Position numbers and translations under genes: made by a program. Positions 19,420 through 28,520 of a stretch of 64,000 nucleotides of DNA are shown here, in pieces (within the stretch, counting starts at the first letter, position 1; every line of letters starts with the position of its first letter). The notes under the pieces are model-generated. The model was not told where the DNA came from. It was given only the letters and a program-made list of their open reading frames with translations, and ran no database searches. The stretch comes from Moanibacter sp964542645 (GTDB lineage Bacteria > Verrucomicrobiota > Verrucomicrobiia > Opitutales > UBA2987), in NCBI GenBank assembly GCA_964542645.1, contig CAZIUG010000007.1, positions 1 to 64,000 of the forward strand. Reading direction: 5' to 3'.

Positions 19420-20037
19420 ATGAGCCAAAGCGTTCCTCGCAGTGCATCCCGTCTTGGAATCCTTGGCTCCACACAAGGAACCGACCTACAAGCCATTATC
19501 GGAGCCATTGAACAAGGTCGCCTCGATGCTTCTGTCGCAGTAGTCATCAGTAACAAGAGGGATGCATACATCCTGGAACGAGCACGTAAACACGATATTC
19601 TTACCATATATGTTGAAGGGAAAAAGAGGAGCCGAAAGAACTTCGACGATGAGGTATCAACGATTCTAAAACAACACTGTGTAGACTTAGTCCTTCTTAT
19701 CGGCTATATGCGTATCCTATCCCCCTCCTTTATTGATTCCTGGAATAACCGAGTCCTTAACGTTCACCCTTCTCTCCTCCCCGCATTCGGTGGTAGCATG
19801 GACCTTGACGTCCACAGCGAAGTCATCAAGGCAGGCGTTGAAGTGACTGGCTGTACAGTCCACATCGCAACCAAGGAAATCGACGCCGGCCCAATCATCG
19901 TTCAAAAATGCTGTAATATAGCTGATGGAGAAACTCCTGAAAGCCTAAAGGCCAAGGTCCAAGCCCTCGAAGGAGAAGCCCTCATCGAAGCCATCCAACT
20001 CTTCCAAAACGGTTTTCCGCTCTTCTCGAGAAGATAA
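19420..20037 (+). CDS. purN: Phosphoribosylglycinamide formyltransferase
   Basis: 205 aa. Transfers a formyl group from 10-formyl-tetrahydrofolate to GAR. LGILGSTQGTDLQAII is the GAR-binding loop, VVISNKRDAYILERA the next strand, LIGYMRILSPSFI and VLNVHPSLLPAFGG carry the conserved Asn-x-His catalytic pair, and GCTVHIATKEIDAGPII the catalytic Asp. Last gene of the purine cluster; convergent with the downstream dehydrogenase, 17 bp between the stops. The usual GSGRGSN glycine-rich loop is GSTQGTD here, a mild variation. Confidence 0.92.
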   Translation: MSQSVPRSASRLGILGSTQGTDLQAIIGAIEQGRLDASVAVVISNKRDAYILERARKHDILTIYVEGKKRSRKNFDDEVSTILKQHCVDLVLLIGYMRILSPSFIDSWNNRVLNVHPSLLPAFGGSMDLDVHSEVIKAGVEVTGCTVHIATKEIDAGPIIVQKCCNIADGETPESLKAKVQALEGEALIEAIQLFQNGFPLFSRR

Positions 20038-20054
20038 ACCCCAACAAGTTCTCT

Positions 20055-20810
20055 TCAGGAAACCGTAAAGCCCAGATCGATTGCCCAACATGCTCCAGTG
20101 ACCGCAGCCGCCTTTTCTGAACAAAGATAGACGGCCAGATCTGCCACCTCTTTTGGCTCGATTGCCCGTTTTATAGCAACAGTTTTCAAGAGTACCTTAT
20201 CGACAACATCGTCTTCCGCAATACTGTGATTTCTAGCCAGATCAGGAATCTGCTTCTCTGCCAACGGCGTTCGAACAAATGCCGGACAGAGAGCATTCAC
20301 TGTTATTCCATACTCTCCTCCTTCCAAAGCAGCTGCCCGGGTCAACCCGATCAGACCATGCTTTGCCGAAACATATCCGACTTTATTCGGGGAAGCCACC
20401 AACCCATGGACCGATGAAATATTTACTACCCTTCCCCAACCCTTGGACTTCATTGAGGACCACGCGTACTTGGTCAGCAGGAAGGGCGCCCTTAACATAA
20501 CACTTAGCAATTCGTCCCATTTTTCTTCCGGAAACTCCTCCAGCGATGAAACATGCTGAAATCCTGCATTATTAATCAGAATTTCGACTCCACCGAACTC
20601 CTCAACCGTCTTTTCGACAAGGTATTTACACGACTCTCGATCAGATAAATCGACTTTAATGAAATAGCCCTTGATCCTTTCTGCAACTATACGCCCTTCC
20701 TCTTCCTGCACATCAGCTATTACTACTCGGTGGCCTTCGTTACTCAATGCTTCAGCTATCGCCTTCCCGATTCCACTAGCGCCGCCGGTTACTATTGCAC
20801 ATCTCCCCAT
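20055..20810 (-). CDS. 3-hydroxybutyrate dehydrogenase (SDR family)
   Basis: 251 aa. Short-chain dehydrogenase with TGGASGIGKA (NAD-binding glycine motif), INNAGFQHVSSLEEFPEEKW, active-site Ser in NISSVHGL and YVSAKHG (catalytic Tyr and Lys). The NAGFQHV and FPEEKWDELLSVML stretch is characteristic of D-3-hydroxybutyrate dehydrogenase (BdhA), which interconverts 3-hydroxybutyrate and acetoacetate with NAD+, in polyhydroxybutyrate or ketone-body use. No polymer genes are next to it. Divergent from the TonB receptor gene. Confidence 0.85.
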   Translation of the reverse strand: MGRCAIVTGGASGIGKAIAEALSNEGHRVVIADVQEEEGRIVAERIKGYFIKVDLSDRESCKYLVEKTVEEFGGVEILINNAGFQHVSSLEEFPEEKWDELLSVMLRAPFLLTKYAWSSMKSKGWGRVVNISSVHGLVASPNKVGYVSAKHGLIGLTRAAALEGGEYGITVNALCPAFVRTPLAEKQIPDLARNHSIAEDDVVDKVLLKTVAIKRAIEPKEVADLAVYLCSEKAAAVTGACWAIDLGFTVS

Positions 20811-20851
20811 AGCCTACCAAAACTTCACAGTGGCCCAAACCTTCCTGCAAC

Positions 20852-20878
20852 TATAATCTACGGCTTTATTTTTATAAT
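20852..20878 (+). promoter_or_regulatory. Two TATAAT boxes upstream of the TonB receptor gene
   Basis: Perfect TATAAT hexamers at 20852-20857 and 20873-20878 in the gap between the dehydrogenase (minus) and the TonB receptor (plus). Neither has a convincing -35 element at the right distance, so these are only -10 candidates in an AT-rich gap. Confidence 0.25.
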
Positions 20879-20935
20879 AGCCCTGACAGCCCGATAAAAA
20901 TCCTTTCCCATCACTCAAGAACTGAGTCTATTTAT

Positions 20936-23392
20936 GTGATGACACTCCAGGGTTCATTTTTATTCCCGCTAATTCAATGTCTCCTGTTTATGTTAGTAGT
21001 CGGCGGCTTCAAGTTAACCGCCCAAGAACCCGTGGCATCCGAGCCCATCGTCGATTCTCTACCCGTTAAGAAACCGTCGGCAATTCCTCAAGATCCTGAA
21101 GCACTTATCAGCAAAAAAAATAATGTCGTAGGAATTGAGGACTCAACGATCGCCGAAGCACTCGGGAGAAGACCCGATCTTAAATTTTCTAACGTCAAGA
21201 TCGACGGCGAGGACACCCGTCTTTCTATCTCTGATATTCCGACTGAAGCAGTCTCAGAAATTGATGTCCTTAAATCTATCACTCCAGATCTTGATGCCAA
21301 TTCACGTGGAGGCTCAGTGAGCCTTCGATCTAAACCTTCTTTCAAACTTAAAACCCCGGTTATTAAATCCAGCCTCGATTTTCGGTACCAAGAAAATTTC
21401 GATGAAATCAATCCAAGGGGTTCACTTACAATAGGTGGTGCCTTAGGCAAAAATAGGCTCTTGGGTGCTCGCTTAACACTTAAGTATCAGGAAAACGTAT
21501 ATGGCTCTGATGGCATCGGTATGGATTGGCAAAGAATCGAATATTCCGGTCAATCTTCTTCCGTCCTTAAAGATCACCTAATATACACTTGGAAAGGCAA
21601 TGAAACAGAGATCGGCCTAAGTGGCAATCTTGACTACAAAATCTCTGATAGATTCTTTATCTATCTCCGGGGCAATTGGGAGGAGGAAGATTGGGTAAGC
21701 AACAATCCCAAACTTGAATACCGGTTCTCAAGCGGAGAATATACCGACATCGGAAGTAATGAAGTTACTGTTTCTAAAGGCGATGTGAAAAGAGACCTCA
21801 GGGGATACGAAAGTCTGTCAGACGAATCTGAGATCGCCACCGGCGGATTCTACGAAGAGGACAAACTGAGTTTTAATTACCAGATTTCCCACCGAGAAAG
21901 CCATTACATCCAGCCAGATTACTTTACGATCGATTTTGTTCAAGAAGATGTCGATATGGGCTATTATCGATTAGAGAACTCCCGAATTCCCAGAGCCTTC
22001 GCAGCGGATTACCAAGACATTCTTGATCCTACACTATTTCGCTTCGAGGATCTCAACAGTCAGGTAGATATCTCGAATCGATCCGATTTTATCGCTTCCC
22101 TTAATCTAAAGTACACCCACCGCATTGGATCGAAGAAAGGTTACTTCAAATCTGGATTTAAATTCAGAGACCGCTCTCGAGAACGAGCCACAGATGATCA
22201 TGTATATGACCAATTCAACGGAAGTTTCACCCTAGCAGACGTCCTCTCTGATTTCTCGCGGCCGTCTCTCTTGAAAGGGCAGTTCAATCTCAATACAGTC
22301 CCTGATCTCGCCAAATCTCGCCAGTTTCTAGCTACCCATCTGGACCAATTCGTGCTCAATCAGAGGCGTACCCGAGAAAGGGCCGATGCAGCCACTTACG
22401 ATGCAGGCGAATCGATCGTTGCGTACTATGGCATGGGAACCTTTCACCGAAAATATCTCACTTTTCTTGCAGGATTAAGAGTAGAGAGAACTGAAACTAA
22501 TTTTACCGGTAATGAAGTTCTCATAAGTGATTCAGGAGAATATCTTCAGACTAACCCCGTTTCCGGCTCATCGGGATACACCAACACCTTTCCGAGTCTC
22601 CACCTAAAAATGGATCGTGGCAAACGACTAACCTTCATCGGCTCCTGGACCAAGGCCATCGAACGCCCCAGCTTCTCATCTCTTGCTCCCTACCGTCGCG
22701 TTGACCTCGAAGACCGAGAGCTCTCTGAGGGAAACCCCGACCTGAAACCAACACTTTATTCCAATCTAGATCTCTCCTTAGACTATAACCTCCACGACGA
22801 CGACCTAATCTCGTTAGAATTCTTCTATAAAACGGTCGATGACGTCATCTTCTCGAGAACTTCGACCCTCCTTTCTGGGATCTACGCTGGCTTTGAGCGA
22901 AACAGGGATGAAAATAGCGCGAGCGGATCGCTCTGGGGCATCGAGCTAACGTGGTATCAATCCCTTGATATCCTTCCAATCCTCCCGAAGGGACTAAAAT
23001 TGAATACCAACTATATCTACAGCAACTCAGAGTTTGAATACCCTAATCGACCTGAACAACCCCTCGCAATTGCTAATCAGCCAAATCAAAAACTTCAACT
23101 CGCCATAACCTATGATCTGGGTAAGTTCTACGCCCAATTGAAGATCGAACACCAGTCTAACACTGTCTCAAGAGTGGCCGACGTTCCGGAAGAGGATTGG
23201 TTCCAAGAAGGTATTACCGAAGTTGCACTTACCGCAAGTTGTCGCCTGTCCGAACACCTCCGAATTGTCGGGGGGATACGAAGACTCACCGATACCCCAT
23301 CCGAAGTTGTTTACGAAGGAAATCGCGATCAGCTTGTTAGATACCGCTACCGCGGTCGGTCTGCTAACTTAGGCCTCAAGTACGAGTGGTAG
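20936..23392 (+). CDS. TonB-dependent outer-membrane receptor
   Basis: 818 aa. Starts with GTG at 20936 (ATG at 20939 is equally possible). Residues about 8-28 form a signal peptide, then a plug domain (IAEALGRRPDLKFSNVKIDGEDT, TEAVSEIDVLKSITPD, RGGSVSL) and a long series of alternating beta strands with the usual FPSLHLKM and SEGNPDLKPTLYSNLDLSLDY motifs near the end, closing with a C-terminal Trp as expected of an outer-membrane barrel. The classic plug name is weak, and the TonB box is not obvious. Substrate unknown. No partner transporter gene lies next to it. Confidence 0.88.
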   Translation: MMTLQGSFLFPLIQCLLFMLVVGGFKLTAQEPVASEPIVDSLPVKKPSAIPQDPEALISKKNNVVGIEDSTIAEALGRRPDLKFSNVKIDGEDTRLSISDIPTEAVSEIDVLKSITPDLDANSRGGSVSLRSKPSFKLKTPVIKSSLDFRYQENFDEINPRGSLTIGGALGKNRLLGARLTLKYQENVYGSDGIGMDWQRIEYSGQSSSVLKDHLIYTWKGNETEIGLSGNLDYKISDRFFIYLRGNWEEEDWVSNNPKLEYRFSSGEYTDIGSNEVTVSKGDVKRDLRGYESLSDESEIATGGFYEEDKLSFNYQISHRESHYIQPDYFTIDFVQEDVDMGYYRLENSRIPRAFAADYQDILDPTLFRFEDLNSQVDISNRSDFIASLNLKYTHRIGSKKGYFKSGFKFRDRSRERATDDHVYDQFNGSFTLADVLSDFSRPSLLKGQFNLNTVPDLAKSRQFLATHLDQFVLNQRRTRERADAATYDAGESIVAYYGMGTFHRKYLTFLAGLRVERTETNFTGNEVLISDSGEYLQTNPVSGSSGYTNTFPSLHLKMDRGKRLTFIGSWTKAIERPSFSSLAPYRRVDLEDRELSEGNPDLKPTLYSNLDLSLDYNLHDDDLISLEFFYKTVDDVIFSRTSTLLSGIYAGFERNRDENSASGSLWGIELTWYQSLDILPILPKGLKLNTNYIYSNSEFEYPNRPEQPLAIANQPNQKLQLAITYDLGKFYAQLKIEHQSNTVSRVADVPEEDWFQEGITEVALTASCRLSEHLRIVGGIRRLTDTPSEVVYEGNRDQLVRYRYRGRSANLGLKYEW

Positions 23393-23698
23393 AGATAAGC
23401 TCACGCTTTTTGATCAAGCACCAATTTGTACTTGTAGAGAAACGCGGAGGCCTATCGATATTTGCTGTTGATCAGCTGTACCTTTAAACTCCACATTTCA
23501 TTAAAGGCTAATAGCTAGGGTTAAGGGGGGAACCCAACAATTGCCGAAACCCAAAGTGAGGACGCCTTGTATCTGGTACTTCCTAAAATCCACAATTCCA
23601 CCAACTTTAAGTCCAATCGTTTTGCTATTTTTTGTCTACCACCACACTCGACTGGGTAATCCTAAGCATTATACTAACTGTCCCTATTTAACGAACCT
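23393..23698. other. Intergenic region between TonB receptor and ABC exporter
   Basis: 306 bp. Apart from the promoter candidate near its right end, I see only a weak 5 bp hairpin (GGGTT 23518-23522 with AACCC 23531-23535). No terminator with a T-run and no RNA gene is seen. Confidence 0.45.
23648..23675 (+). promoter_or_regulatory. Candidate promoter of the ABC exporter gene
   Basis: TCGACT (23648-23653) and TATACT (23670-23675) are separated by 16 bp. The -10 box matches five of six consensus bases. Transcription would begin near 23682, leaving a very short leader before the TTG start at 23699. Confidence 0.35.
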
Positions 23699-25513
23699 TT
23701 GAACACTGCAGCAACAAATCCAGATGAACGCCTTCCCTCGTCCAAATTATGGCGGACCTGGAAACGCATACTGAGGCTAAGCAAGCCCTATCTTTTGCGT
23801 CTCATTTTTAGTTTCATCCTAGCTGCACTCGCTACCGGAGCCTGGCTAGCAATTCCTTTAGGACTTAGATCAATGCTCGATTCTGTTTTCGAGCAAGGAG
23901 ACCGTCATTTACTCAATGTTATAGCTATTGGGATGCTGGCACTCTTCATCGTTCAGTCCCTTATGTCATTCGGAAGCCACTATTTGATCGATTGGATCGG
24001 CAGTCGAGTTATCACGGACTTGCGTCAGAAAGTTTATGCTCACCTCTACCAATTAGATTTGCGTTTCTACACCAACCATCGGTTAGGTGAGTTAACATCC
24101 CGTCTCAGCAACGATGTGGGAACCATTAGAAGCGCCGCCACCACAGATCTATCGCAACTTCTAATGCACAATTTTTCGTTGCTCGGCTCAATCATATTGA
24201 TGGCTGTACTCAACTGGCGACTAAGTCTAATAGTGTTTGGAGTAGTTCCACCGGTGGTACTAGTTTCCCGCTATTTTGGTCAGAAAATCCGGAAAATATC
24301 TCGCCAGGCCCAAGATCGGCTAGCGGATACCACCGCTGTCGCCGAAGAAGCACTCGGGGCAATTCGAGTTGTGAAAGCCTTCACGCGAGAATCCTACGAA
24401 ATCCGCCGCTATTTTAACGAAACCGAGGCTCTCTTCAAACTAAACCGTCACCGCGCTCTGATTACAGCGTTCTTCTCCTCAGGTATCGGCTTCTTCTTCC
24501 TACTCTCGATGACGACTATTTTCTGGTACGGCGGTAGCGAGGTTCTGGAAAATCGCCTTACCGCGGGAGACCTGGTCGCATTTCTTATTTACGCCACCAA
24601 TATCACTCGATCGGTTTGGGGAATGTCGCGGCTTTACTCTTCATTGAATCGCGCTGCTGGAGCATCCGAGCGGATCTTCCAAATTCTGGACACTATTCCG
24701 GAAATCAATGACAACGAAAGAGCGGTAGTTATGCCTTTTCTAAAAGGGAGGGTCTCATTTTCCAACGTCTCCTTCTCATATGAGAAGAATCGCTCCATCC
24801 TCAATCAGGTTTCCTTCGTAGCTAATGAGGGAGAAACAATCGCTCTGGTTGGACCAAGCGGATCTGGTAAATCTACAATCATGCACCTGATTCCCCGATT
24901 TTATGATGTCCAGTCAGGACAAATCCGGATCGACGGAATTGATATCAAAACTGTTCAGACCCAATCTCTCCGTCAACAAATCGCTGTTGTTGCCCAAGAT
25001 GTCCATCTCTTCGGTATTTCAGTGGCCGAAAACATTCGGTACGGACGACTCGAAGCAACTGATAGTGAGATTATCTCAGCCGCCAAAGCTGCCAATGCGG
25101 ACCAGTTCATCCACGATCTTCCAGAGGGATACGATTCTCTGGTTGGAGAACGGGGAATTAAACTTAGTGGCGGACAGCGTCAACGTATAGCTATTGCTCG
25201 AGCAATTCTACGAGATGCTCGTATTCTCCTGCTCGATGAGGCCACTTCTTCTCTCGATTCGGAATCAGAAGCCCTAGTACAGCAGGCTCTCGAGCGACTT
25301 ATGGTGGGACGTACATCATTCATCATAGCTCACCGCCTCTCGACTGTCCAACATGCCGACTGTATAATCGTCCTTGATCGCGGAAAGATTGTCCAATCTG
25401 GCTCCCATCAGACCCTTTTTGAGCAGGATGGTCTTTATCGACGCCTCTGTTCCCTCCAATTCCAAGACCCAAAAAGATCAACCTCCAACAGCACTACTAT
25501 TTCCCCCATTTGA
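23699..25513 (+). CDS. ABC transporter, transmembrane and ATPase half (MsbA-like exporter)
   Basis: 604 aa with a TTG start. Six transmembrane helices (about 35-320) followed by an ATPase domain with Walker A GPSGSGKST, Q-loop VAQDVHLFG, signature LSGGQRQR, Walker B ILLLDEA and the switch His in IIAHRLS. Domain order and the SRLSNDVGTIRSA and VVKAFTRESYEI segments place it in the MsbA/LmrA exporter group, which moves lipid A or other lipids and hydrophobic drugs out of the inner leaflet. In a Gram-negative bacterium the lipid role is likely, but substrate cannot be told from sequence. Confidence 0.9.
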   Translation: MNTAATNPDERLPSSKLWRTWKRILRLSKPYLLRLIFSFILAALATGAWLAIPLGLRSMLDSVFEQGDRHLLNVIAIGMLALFIVQSLMSFGSHYLIDWIGSRVITDLRQKVYAHLYQLDLRFYTNHRLGELTSRLSNDVGTIRSAATTDLSQLLMHNFSLLGSIILMAVLNWRLSLIVFGVVPPVVLVSRYFGQKIRKISRQAQDRLADTTAVAEEALGAIRVVKAFTRESYEIRRYFNETEALFKLNRHRALITAFFSSGIGFFFLLSMTTIFWYGGSEVLENRLTAGDLVAFLIYATNITRSVWGMSRLYSSLNRAAGASERIFQILDTIPEINDNERAVVMPFLKGRVSFSNVSFSYEKNRSILNQVSFVANEGETIALVGPSGSGKSTIMHLIPRFYDVQSGQIRIDGIDIKTVQTQSLRQQIAVVAQDVHLFGISVAENIRYGRLEATDSEIISAAKAANADQFIHDLPEGYDSLVGERGIKLSGGQRQRIAIARAILRDARILLLDEATSSLDSESEALVQQALERLMVGRTSFIIAHRLSTVQHADCIIVLDRGKIVQSGSHQTLFEQDGLYRRLCSLQFQDPKRSTSNSTTISPI

Positions 25514-25856
25514 TTGAGCGAAGTATTTTCAACCCATACTCCAGCGCATCAGGCGACTCTCCCTACAACGAGATCCTTAATCCATCGGAGAATGATTACG
25601 AAGTCGTAGTCACCAACCACTCCGCTATCCGTATTACCCCTCTTTCCATCCATCTCCTTCTTATACTACCTTAGAGCCATGGGCCTCGACACCCTCTCGA
25701 GCCCCCTCAGCAAAGCGACCCGCCATTTTTCTCCCTGCAGAAGAACATATTTGATACTTACCTCAACTAGAATTATCTGGCTCCCATTTTATCCGATATC
25801 TCTTTGAAATTATTAACTATCCACCTCTTTCCCTTCCACTGGGACTGTCCATATGT
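25514..25856. other. Convergent intergenic region
   Basis: About 340 bp between the ABC exporter stop (plus) and the GNAT gene stop (minus). I see no gene, RNA or clear terminator in it. Confidence 0.45.
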
Positions 25857-26396
25857 TCAGTTCGCGTTCTGCCCAAAAAGATCTGATCTTCTCCTCGCAT
25901 TAGGCAGACCGCTTCTCTTTTTCAACATCTTAAACCCTCGGCTCAAATAGTTCTGCAAAGCATGCGGGTGATCATGACTACAAGTAGTTAACCAGACCCG
26001 GTTAGCTCCCATCTCCCAACACCGATCCACCGCTCTGGTCAGCAAAACTCCTCCTAGTCGCTGCCCAATGAATGGACTCCTTAGTCCAATACACTCGATC
26101 CTGACGCTCTCATCCTCTTGCCTCTCCAGTTCATAGTATCCCGCAGGATTCCCTCTAACGTAAGCCACCCAAGTCTCTAACTCAGGACGATCTACATATT
26201 CCGACCATTCTTTTCGGCCCCACTTTTCCCGCCCCCCCCAACGGAACTCAACTCCTACCGCCTGGTGCATAAACCAGTTAAATTCCGGACAAGAAATCTC
26301 TACCCGTCTGATTTCGAAATCTATCGGCACTTGTCCTGATGGACAAAAATCCTCAGGCTCAGCTATTTCTAAATGATAAGTAATCTTCTGTTCCAT
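25857..26396 (-). CDS. GNAT-family N-acetyltransferase
   Basis: 179 aa. The arrangement of an AYVRGNPAGYYELE strand pair, IECIGLRSPFIGQRLGGVLL (the acetyl-CoA pyrophosphate loop, Q-R-x-G-G), then an alternating helix and the LQNYLSRGFKM closing strand fits the GCN5-related acetyltransferase fold. Substrate unknown. It stands alone, with about 270 bp upstream of it. Confidence 0.75.
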   Translation of the reverse strand: MEQKITYHLEIAEPEDFCPSGQVPIDFEIRRVEISCPEFNWFMHQAVGVEFRWGGREKWGRKEWSEYVDRPELETWVAYVRGNPAGYYELERQEDESVRIECIGLRSPFIGQRLGGVLLTRAVDRCWEMGANRVWLTTCSHDHPHALQNYLSRGFKMLKKRSGLPNARRRSDLFGQNAN

Positions 26397-26663
26397 TTTC
26401 CAATCCCTCCGCTAGTTAACGCACAACTAAACTATAATACCCTACCCCTTGGGCAAGTATCTTGCCACAGTCTAAGGGACCCTTGAAAGGGGCCTCTAAA
26501 AGGAGTCCGTTTATACAAAATAGAACCAGATGAGATGCAAAGATTTACTATTCATCGTGCACTCCGAATCGGGAGATAGCCTCCACCCAATGAGTCATGT
26601 TATGCTCTTTTTAATGGAATAATGACACAAGAATGATTCGGTTGAGAGAAGAGGAAGCCGTAT

Positions 26664-28199
26664 TTAAGTATTAGTGAACTGAAATGCGTACAACTTGCAG
26701 TCACGTAAGATAAAGCGAATTCGTATCGGTTTGCCTGCCAGCTTGCTTACGTCGGAATTCTCCCCCCAGCGTGCCCGCATCCTTACCGAATTTCCACACA
26801 TAAAGGATGCCTCCTCCTTAGTATATCCCTCTATCGGGCGGCGGTAAGGATCTTGGAACTCAACACGAACCGAACCTCCTCCACCTGTATCAACATTGAT
26901 CTCAAGCTGATTTCCTTCGAACTGAAGTATCGGAGTTACAATTTCACCCCCTTCATAACACGCGTCGGCCGACACGAATCCGTCCAAACGCAGAATAGCT
27001 CGACCGATTCCTGTCAAGTGTCCTGCTGCTGCGGAATCAACGATGTGGTCGTGATCTCTATTAGTGCCGCTGTAATAGATCCAAATTTCGTCCCCCATCA
27101 GGATCGGATTCGGCATTGCCCATATCATTCGCGAAGAAAAACTGCCTTCCAGCCCAGGGCTTATGAATGCTCCTCGCCCGCCACACCGCTGGAAATTCAC
27201 TCCGTCTCTACTAATTGATAACCGTGCGTCGAAGCGGCTGGGCCCATGGATCCTTTGTGTTTCCTCTCTAACAACATCTAGATCGTCCCGGACAGTTGTC
27301 CCAACCGTACCTCGATCGTACCAACTCCAGTTTGCATTAGCCAGCATCAAGTAAACACCGTCGGGATCAGGATACTTGAAGACAGTAGCCCCATAATAGT
27401 CTACCGGGACTAACCCGGATGGTTTTTCCGGAGCCGCAGAATTCAAAGGATGATCTGTCTCATAAGTCGCCCGGTCTTTGTCATCGGGCCACATCACAAT
27501 TTCCTGGTTCTCCCAATTTATCAAATCGTCCGACTCTAGCCGACGGACTGTTCGATAGTTCTCATTACCTTCGGCTGTACTGTGTCGCTTCGCGAACCAG
27601 CGACGCGTGAAGAGAAGATACCGCCCAATAGCGGGATCCCAGAATATAACGCTCTGGGTGTCCCAACCCCCGCGCTGCTCGAGTTGTATTCTTCGGAGAA
27701 ATCTCCAGTCGAGGCCATCGGGGGAGCTATGCATATGGAACTGCATCGAAACGTCTGAATTATAGACCTTCGTTTGGCTCTTATAGCGTTCTTCTATCGG
27801 AGCATTCGGATCGATCCACACGGAGCTGCCTCCGAACTTACCCGGAATAGCAATATTGCTGAAGCTGGATCCCTCTTCTTTGGTGGAACCGAGTTTTGGC
27901 TTGGTAAAGTGGATACCGTCGGCTGACTCTGCGTAGCCGATATAGGCCGGATCAATGCTACCATTGACAGCTTTACAGGAATGATACCAGATTCGGACCC
28001 GGCCATCATCCTCCTTCAAAACACTGCTGTAAATTCCAAGGCTCATTTGGGATTCAACCTCGCTCGATCCCTCAGCTGTAAGCACAGGATTAGTGAATTG
28101 ATACGGACGATTCATTACTAGTTTCACGCCAAAACTCGACTCGATGAACATCTCATCAATAAAGAGCTGTTTGAACGATCCCACTTCTATTGGATTCAT
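26664..28199 (-). CDS. Uncharacterised beta-propeller protein, GH32/43-like
   Basis: 511 aa, no signal peptide. Residues about 40-420 hold repeated blades marked by phrases such as VRIWYHS, GYAESADGIHFTKPK, HSSPDGLDWRFLRR, LLFTRRW, LESDDLINWE, LSISRDGVNF and IWIYYSGTN; these resemble the five-bladed propeller of families GH32, GH43 and GH130. The C-terminal 90 residues, with GGGGSVRVEFQDPYRRPIEGY, look like a beta-sandwich. The family is common in Planctomycetota and Verrucomicrobiota with unknown function. Its catalytic acids cannot be told by eye. Divergent from the sialidase-like gene; carbohydrate handling is plausible. Confidence 0.65.
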   Translation of the reverse strand: MNPIEVGSFKQLFIDEMFIESSFGVKLVMNRPYQFTNPVLTAEGSSEVESQMSLGIYSSVLKEDDGRVRIWYHSCKAVNGSIDPAYIGYAESADGIHFTKPKLGSTKEEGSSFSNIAIPGKFGGSSVWIDPNAPIEERYKSQTKVYNSDVSMQFHMHSSPDGLDWRFLRRIQLEQRGGWDTQSVIFWDPAIGRYLLFTRRWFAKRHSTAEGNENYRTVRRLESDDLINWENQEIVMWPDDKDRATYETDHPLNSAAPEKPSGLVPVDYYGATVFKYPDPDGVYLMLANANWSWYDRGTVGTTVRDDLDVVREETQRIHGPSRFDARLSISRDGVNFQRCGGRGAFISPGLEGSFSSRMIWAMPNPILMGDEIWIYYSGTNRDHDHIVDSAAAGHLTGIGRAILRLDGFVSADACYEGGEIVTPILQFEGNQLEINVDTGGGGSVRVEFQDPYRRPIEGYTKEEASFMCGNSVRMRARWGENSDVSKLAGKPIRIRFILRDCKLYAFQFTNT

Positions 28200-28520
28200 T
28201 TGCTTTGTCTTAAAGTTCGATTTCCGGTAGATGCGCCGCTCATACTATCGTTATCACCCCTATGAAAGGGCAAGCTCGATGCGCTTTTCATATGGCTCAA
28301 AGCTAATAGCCTACGCAAATGCCCCAGATCTCATCCACACATGTATATTTTGCAAATTTTTAGGATTAATTTTAACCTTCTAATAACCATTATCCACCCA
28401 TGCTTCTTACTTTACCAAAGTCGATCTAATGGTCGCCTGAACCCTAAACAAAACCCCCTTTTAAAAGATAAGAATTTCTTACAATTCTAAACCATCTTAG
28501 GATCCATATCATCTCAAACC
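28200..28520. other. Divergent intergenic region
   Basis: About 320 bp between two propeller-protein genes read outward. It should hold promoters for both; no clear pair or operator stood out. Confidence 0.4.
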
